Below, piece after piece: positions 50,501 through 59,500 of a stretch of DNA of 64,000 bases; positions within the stretch are counted from its first letter, which is position 1, and each line of letters begins with the position of its first letter. The position numbers were made by a program, and so were the translations under genes. Below the pieces are notes generated by a model, which was not told the DNA's origin, made no database searches, and worked only from the letters and a program-made list of their open reading frames with translations. Location: positions 3,522,001-3,586,000 of the forward strand of contig OX345640.1 in the NCBI GenBank assembly GCA_947044365.1, written 5' to 3'. The stretch is from Petrosia ficiformis. Its lineage: Eukaryota > Porifera > Demospongiae > Haplosclerida > Petrosiidae.

Positions 50501-53500
50501 GCTTTATACATGGTTTATACACATGCTTTATACATGGTTTATACACATGCTTTATACATGGTTAATACACATGCTTTATACATGGTTTATACACATGCTT
50601 TATACATGGTTAATACACATGCTTTATACATGGTTAATACAATGGTTATATATATTTATACATGCTTTATACACATAGTTTATACATAATGTCTTATGCA
50701 TGTGTTATTTTTAGCATGAGATAAATACATCATGTTATTATTCAGCAATAATCAAATATAACTTGTTTGTTTGTTATAACGTTGGTGAGAAAATGGGTAG
50801 TAGATGCTGTTTTTAAAAATTGTTTGCAAGCAGTATGGAAATTAAATCACCATGTTTATTATGCATTCCTAGGTATTCAATTATGTAGATTTCAATAGCC
50901 ATTTTATTAGTGGTTATGTAATAGTGTTATACCTATACTACTATACTTCAGATATCAGATATTATAGCAACTAAAACTGCATAATATACTGATACATATA
51001 TCTCCGTACCTATACCAGTACCTATACCATACCTGTACCTCTACCTGTATCTATACTTATACCTGTACCTATACCTGTACCTATACCTGTACCTATATAT
51101 ACCTGTATCTATACTTATACCTGTACCTATACCTATACCTATACCTGTATCTATACTTACACTATACCTGTACCTATACCTGTATCTATACTTATATGAG
51201 TATCTATACATTTACATGTACATGTATGTATTAGTATATGTACAACACTATCTATACATTTACATGTACATGTATTAGTATAAGTACAACACTATCTATA
51301 CATTTACATGTATTAGTATGAGTACAACACTATATATACATTTACATGTATTAGTATAGGTACAACACTGTCTATACATTTACATGTATTAGTATAGGTA
51401 CAACACTATCTATACATTTACATGTATTAGTATAAGTACAACACTATATATACATTTACATGTATTAGTATAGGTACAACACATTTACATGTATTAGTGT
51501 AAGTACAACACTAATAAATATCATTTAATTTGAATGGAAGTGATCCTTATACCTTACCTACCTCGCTATAATTAATAATTCCCAGTACTTGTGGATGTAC
51601 CATTGAGTAATGTCCTGTCTTCTGAGAACTGATAATAATTACTAAATATAAATACAGATATAGTATGCTAGTACTTCACTGTATTAAACGTAGTGTCTAA
51701 TGGAAATATTTTTCCTAGAAATCATCATTATTATTACTATTGTCCGGTTGTCTGCTGTCAGATAAGTTTTCTCATTGTAATCTGTTAATTTTGTGGAAAA
51801 TATGTCTTAACTATTATACATGGTTAATACACATGCTTTATACATGGTTTATACACATGCTTTATACATGGTTTATACACATGCTTTATACATGGTTAAT
51901 ACACATGCTTTATACATGGTTAATACACATGCTTTATACATGGTTTATACGCATGCTTTATACATGGTTTATACACATGCTTTATACACATGCTTTATAC
52001 ATGGTTTATACACATAGTTTATACATGGTTAATACACATGCTTTATACATGGTTTATACGCATGCTTTATACATGGTTTATACACATAGTTTATACATGG
52101 TTAATACACATGCTTTATACATGGTTTATACACATGCTTTATACACATGCTTTATACACATGCTTTATACATGGTTTATACACATGCTTTATACATGGTT
52201 TATACACATAGTTTATACATGGTTAATACACATGCTTTATACATGGTTTATACGCATGCTTTATACATGGTTTATACACATAGTTTATACATGGTTAATA
52301 CACATGCTTTATACATGGTTTATACACATGCTTTATACACATGCTTTATACACATGCTTTATACATGGTTTATACACATGCTTTATACATGGTTTATACA
52401 CATAGTTTATACATGGTTAATACACATGCTTTATACATGGTTTATACACATGCTTTATACATGGTTTATAAACATAGTTTATACATGGTTAATACACATG
52501 CTTTATACATGGTTTATACACATGCTTTATACATGGTTAATACACATGCTTTATACATGGTTAATACAATGGTTATATATATATATTTAGACATGCATAG
52601 TTTATACATAATGTCTTATGCATGTGTTATTTTTAGCATGAGATACATCATGTTATTATTCAGCAATAATCAAATATAACTTGTTTGTTTGTTAGTTGGT
52701 GAGAAAATGGGTAGTAGACACTGTTTTTACAAATTGTTTGCAAACAGTATATGGCAATTAAATCGCCATGTTTATTATGCATTCCTAGGTATTCCATTAT
52801 GTAGATTTCAATAGCCATTTTATTAGTGGTTATGTAATAGTGTTATACCTATACTACTTTTTGCCTATACTTCAGATATCAGCAACTAAAACTGCATAAT
52901 ATACTGATACATATATCTCCGTATCTATACCTGTACCTGTACCTATACCATACCTATACCTCTACCTGTATCTATACTTATACCTGTACCTATACCTGTA
53001 CCTATACCTGTACCTATACCTATACCTATACCATTACCTATACCTATACCTATACCTATACTTGTACCTGTATCTATACTTACACCTGTACCTATACCTG
53101 TACCTATACCTGTATCTATACTTACACCTGTACCTATACCTGTACCTATACCTATACCTATACCTATACCTGTATCTATACTTATACCTGTACCAATACC
53201 TATACCTATACCTGTATCTATACTTACACTATACCTGTACCTATACCTGTATCTATACTTATATGAGTATCTATACATTTACATGTACATGTATGTATTA
53301 GTATAAGTACAACACCATCTATACATTTACATGTACATGTATGTATTAGTATAAGTACAACACTATCTATACATTTACATGTATTAGTATAAGTACAACT
53401 ATACATTTACATGTATTAGTAAAGGTACAACACTATCTATACATTTACATGTATTAGTATAGGTACAACACTATCTACATGTATTAGTATAGGTACAACA

Positions 53501-56500
53501 CTATCTATACATTTACATGTATTAGTATAAGTACAACACTATCTATACATTTACATGTATTAGTATAGGTACAACACTATCTATACGTATTAGTATAAGT
53601 ACATAAATATCATTTAATTTGAATGGAAGTGATCCTTATACCAATTATTACCTACCTTGCTATAATTAATAATTCCCAGTACTTGTGGATGTACCATTGA
53701 GTAATGTCCTGTTTTCTGAGAACTGATAATAATTACTAAATATAAATACAGACATAGTATGCTAGTACTTCACTGTATTAAACGTAGTGTCTAATTGAAA
53801 TATTTTTCCTAGGAATCATCATTATTATTACTATTGTCCGGTTGTCTGCTGCCAGACAAGTTTTCTCATTGTAATGTGTTAATTTTGTGGAAAATATGTC
53901 TTAACTAATGTTGTTCTAGAACCTCAATACTGGAACTAACATTAATTTATACAAAATCTTTATAATTACTTTTATTTTCAATATTAATGTACTATAATAC
54001 CTAACATCAAAAGGTACCAACAATGCTATTTTTGCCATATAGAGTAGTTAGTATCTCATTCAGTTCTATATTTTCCACATGTTATTCACACCACTTGAAA
54101 AAAAAACACTCTTACCTTCCATTTAGTGAAGGAATGCTAAATATTTATATTAAATAATTATAACTACAACCATTAGTACTATAAACTAATTTATTTGACT
54201 ATTATATAACTATAAGTAAAATGCCCATACATGTCCAATAGCCCCACGGATTGTCTAGTGTCCTGTTAGTATTTCCAAGACACGTGTGATATCCTTGGAT
54301 ACTGAGACATCATCCTTAACTACTAAGTATCACAGGATTCCCAGAATATGTAGAAAAACTTAGGAAATGCCAAACCCAATACTTTTACACTATATATATT
54401 ACATTTGTAAACATTCTATTTGATGTTTAGTTTTGCAGCTTCATCTATCTAATTTCTAGTTTGTACTTCAGTACTTATTGATCAATATTGCTATACTTCA
54501 TTACAACATGTGTTATTAGTAATACTACAATTGGATTAGTCATTTTGCTACTAGAACTATATATGTAATACTGTACAAACATTTGTCCTGTTATATGTAC
54601 TAAAAGTATATTTGTCAGGATATACCGTTAATACTATATAGCTATGCTGTTAATTATATTACAATAATATTAATTAGCTTGCTAATAATTTTTTGGGCCC
54701 TTTTGTAACTGGAACTAATATTGCACAAATATTTGTCATAATTATGATGGAATTATTATTCATGATATACCAGTACTATCTATACTCATTACTTGGTTTC
54801 CTTTACTTCATGTCTATTCATTACTAATCTACATGTTCTTTTTCCTATAGGAACTATACATGTACATGTGATACTAAAATAATACCGTATTTATCATGAT
54901 GTAATTTAGTACTCTACAATTATTTTGTCATGTGATAACACCATATTAGTCATGTGATAACATAGTATTAGTCAAGATATACCAGAATTACAAGTCATGT
55001 GATACAAGTCTAGAACTATTAGTATAACAGTAGTTGTTATGACCATCCATCCCTATGATTGCTTTCCCATGGGTTCAAACTACACATGTATATGTATGTA
55101 TGATATACAAGCATGAGAGAATTAGAAACGAAGGAAAACTGAAAAATTTATGAATCTGTCTGGGGATCGAACACAGGACCTTCTGATATCAAGTCTTTGA
55201 GAGAGTTATAAACAGCTAGGTTTGAAGCTAGCTTTGGGATTAGTAAAATCGTACACTCTTCTACCATCAAGGAGTCTGGTGGCTCAGATGGTAAGAGTGT
55301 CTGAGTAGATATCTGAAGGTCCTGGGTTTGATCCTTAGGTTCGGGGGATTCCTTTAGTTTTCCTTAGTTTCTAATTCTCTTATACTAGAATGATACTTTT
55401 CATAAGTCTTATGCACTCAACCTTGCATCTAATATATGTATGCACGTATATTCTTGTGTACTGGAGTTACACTTCTTCATAACTCAGTATTCGGAGTATA
55501 CAATAAGATAGAGACACTAGAGGCCATGATAGATATAGTTATTGTAAAGCAATCATGGGGATACTTTTTTTCTCAATTTATAGCACTATGTCACCTAACA
55601 TCAAAGGTGTAGACAGTTCTATATTTTTCATACATGTATACAGGCTAATATAGCACACTTATTACCACACCCAGTTATATATTCTCCGGATGTTGTTTAT
55701 AATACTAGAAACGATGCACTTACCTTGGGTTTAATGAAAGAACACAAAGTACTTCATTCTTCTTCTCCATCACGGGCAACATCCATCAATTCAAGCTACT
55801 ATAAACCATTTAAAGTACCAGTTTTGCTTGTGCTGTACTGTAAGATATAGCACTCAGGGTGTGGTCTCAAATCCTCATGCTGTATAAGCTTCTCGACCTC
55901 ACCCCTCATGCTATATTTCCCATACAGCACTCGCACCGGTGCTTTAACTAATACATAATTATCTTGTTTTTCAATATATCCTGTTACTAATAATTAAAAT
56001 ATATGAACTAGAGAATGTTGCCATGCATCATTGTAGGGCAAGCCTGAAAAGGTGTGGTTAGAAAACCTCTCACAAACTCTGCAATTCTGTTCGGTTAGAA
56101 GGATTACCATCAGCTGGTGTTGGTGCGGCGTTTGGCTGATGTACCCCTTCTACGAGAAGGCCATGAAGTCAGGCATCAACAACCTCTGCATCCACAAGGG
56201 CCTCATGCCGAGGGATTATGCCGACAGTTGGGCTGGCGTGTTAGAATACCAAATGCTGCGCAACCTCGTCAAGGTGGTGACAGATTGGCCGCAGCTCAGC
56301 TTCATTATCTACCACGGCTGCTTGCGGGCCTTCTTTGACAAGCCAAAAGACTCCTTGGGCGACTTCGATAACACCGGCAGGATCAAGTGTTGCTAAGTAC
56401 AATATTATCATCGCCACTGGCCAAATGAGAGAACAGTGTAATGCCAAATAAGAAGCTCTTTGGGTCAATGGTGCGTCATTGTAAGCTTATCAAAAACACT

Positions 56501-59500
56501 GCTTGCATGGTTAATGTTATGTGATGTATTTATTTGTATGTTTTCCATTTACCTTATAAATTTCCGTACTTTTAGGAACATAACAAATCATGTTTATAGT
56601 GGAAAGTAAACATAACGATTAAGTTCCTAATAGATAGTACATTATTTGTACATTATTTGTACTTTGAATTAGGAAATAGTCATATTGGAAGTTCTTTAGT
56701 TATGTTCCTAGTGCTAATTATTCAGTAACTCACTATCTCCAATAGAAATTATAATTGTGTTTTATTAATTTTGTAGTAGTACTACTAATAATTACCTTGA
56801 AGAGCTCTAGATTGAAATCAATGAAATACCAGAATACGTATAAATCACTTTAATGAAGTGAAATCTATTCACTGATTTTAATTGTATATAATAATCATTC
56901 CAGGCTTTCTGCCAGGACATTATGTCCCAGTAGTATAGCTTGTAGCTTTGACCCAAATGACCCAAAGCCTGGACATTAGACTTCAAAATTAAATTTAGTA
57001 CTGAGGATGTGGCACTACCAGTGTGCTAAAACATTTCCTGGGGGGGCATACACCCGTGATGTGCTTCACATGATCAATTCTTTCCCCTCTCAAGCAAAAA
57101 CATCCTGTATGAAACCCCGCTAGAGATAATGTTTAAATATAGCACATGAGTGTGTACTATGTATCTGTATCTTTGTGTGTTATTATTTGTTGTTTTGTTA
57201 TTTTGTTTTGTTATTTTGATTCATCACTAGTAAATAATAACTGAACACTCCATGTACAAGTGAAACGTTTTTTCACTTAGACAGTTCTTTTATTCTCAAA
57301 CGTGTGTATGTAACAATACTTATTCATTCTCCTAGGCAATAATTCATCCTGACACTGGACAGAAGATCCTACCACCCTTTAGAATGTCAGGTGAGTCTTG
57401 ATTTATCAATTCTTCCATTTTTCAAATTGTTTTCACCGTAAAGGTATTGTTGAGTAGGAACAAAACAGTAGTCCTCTACTGCTATTGATCATCAACCCTT
57501 TAGCCACTAAATGTCCCATATTTACTTGGTCTCCTTCAAACTTCCAACACTGTCCTAGCTACAACCTTTAATATTTCTCTAACTCTGATGGTCCACCAAC
57601 AGTCCCCTTTCAAAATCCTCTCCCCAGGGGAATATTGATGGTAATAGCTGGAGGAATGTTGTGGAAGGTGGTACATGTAGGTAGGGACTGTGTTGATGGG
57701 ATAGGGGAATATTGATGGTAATAGCTGGAGGAATGTTGTGGAAGATGGTACATGTGGGTAGGGACTGTGTTGATGGACAGATAGAGATAGGGGAATATTG
57801 ATGTATTTCACTTACAGCATTATCTACAGTCCCACAAGAAGTAGTGTTAGTCACTGTGTCAGCCATTATGCTTATCATAGCATATACAATGGCTTTAATA
57901 GTAATATTAATCATTATAAGAATATATTTGCTCACAAATTTTATTACTTTGCAACAAGCACTTTATGTCTAACCATCCATCCATCAACACTGTCCATACC
58001 AACATGTACCACCTTCACAACATTCCTCCAGCTATTACTATCAATATCCCCTATCTCTAACTGTCCATCAACACAGTCCCTACCTACATGTACCACCTTC
58101 CACAACATTCCTCCAGCTATTACCATCTATATCCCCTATCTCTAACTGTCCATCAACACAGTCCCTACCTACATGTACCACCTTCCACAACATTCCTCCA
58201 GCTATTACCATCAATATTCCCCTATCCCATCAACACAGTCCCTACCTACATGTACCACCTTCCACAACATTCCTCCAGCTATTACCATCTATATCCCCTA
58301 TCTCTAACTGTCCATCAACACAGTCCCTACCTACATGTACCACCTTCCACAACATTCCCCTGCCTCTAACCATCCATCAACATGAACAGTTAGAGGAAGG
58401 GGAATATTGTTGGTAAAAGCTAGGGGAGGATTTTAGAAGGCGGTACATGTACATGTAGGTAGGACTGTGTTGATGGATGGTTGGAAATAGGGGAATATAG
58501 ATGCTAATAGCTTGAGGAATGTTGTGAAAAATACATGTACATGTAGGTATGGACCATCCTACCTGCTACCTTTCACAACAGTCTCCTAGCTACCAACTTG
58601 AAAGACTTTGGGAGGCAACGTGCAGGGTCATTGTACTGTGCCTATTGACTACCTATCTTCCAAAGGGGAGGAGGTGAATGGACCCCAATAAATATGAAAC
58701 CCTGCTTATAATAGTATATGTGTAAATATTATATAGGCAGGACCTATTCAGATACCTACACTAGTATAAGTGTAAATATTATATAGGCAGTTGATACTCT
58801 ACTTATATCTTAATATAGGCAGGCACCTATTCAGATACCTACACTAGTATAAGTGTAAATATTATATAGGCAGTTGATACTCTACTTATATCTTAATATA
58901 GGCAGGCACCTATTCAGATACCTACACTAGTATATGTGTAAATATTATATAGGCAGTTGATGCTCTACTTTGCTTGTACCAATACTCTACCTCTTAATAT
59001 AAGTGCCTACTGCCTACCTAAATTATCTATAGTATAATATAATGTGCATATATACAATCCTAAATTTTAATATTATATTCTTTATTAATTAGGTTTTGTT
59101 CCATTTGGTTCTATCACAGTAAGTTAATTCACCATTCTGTCTTAATACATTTTTGAGTCAGTATACTTTCTATGACCCACAGGGCCATCCCTATGATTAC
59201 TTTCTGCAAGGTTCAATACTATATATGTTTGTGTCACCTACATTTTGCATATGTAGCTAAGGAAATTGTCATTTCAGGACTTGCATGCACGTTCTAACAG
59301 ACCAGCAAGAAGAAAGCTGTACATATACATTTGACTCTATTCATGTTCTTACTTACCTAATTGTCTTCATCAAATACTCTGTTCAAAGAGACATTTAGTT
59401 ACATATTGTTATACTGAATATTGTTCTAATAGTTCTAAAACTCCTAACTTCTAATAGTACATATACATTTGACTCTATTCATGTTCTTACTTACCTAATT

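Noticed and set aside
51740..52679. Long repetitive ORFs (MLYTWFIH-type) as a repeat protein
   Set aside because: They lie in a TATACATG-rich minisatellite that is open in more than one frame because of its period, and both flanks are non-coding.
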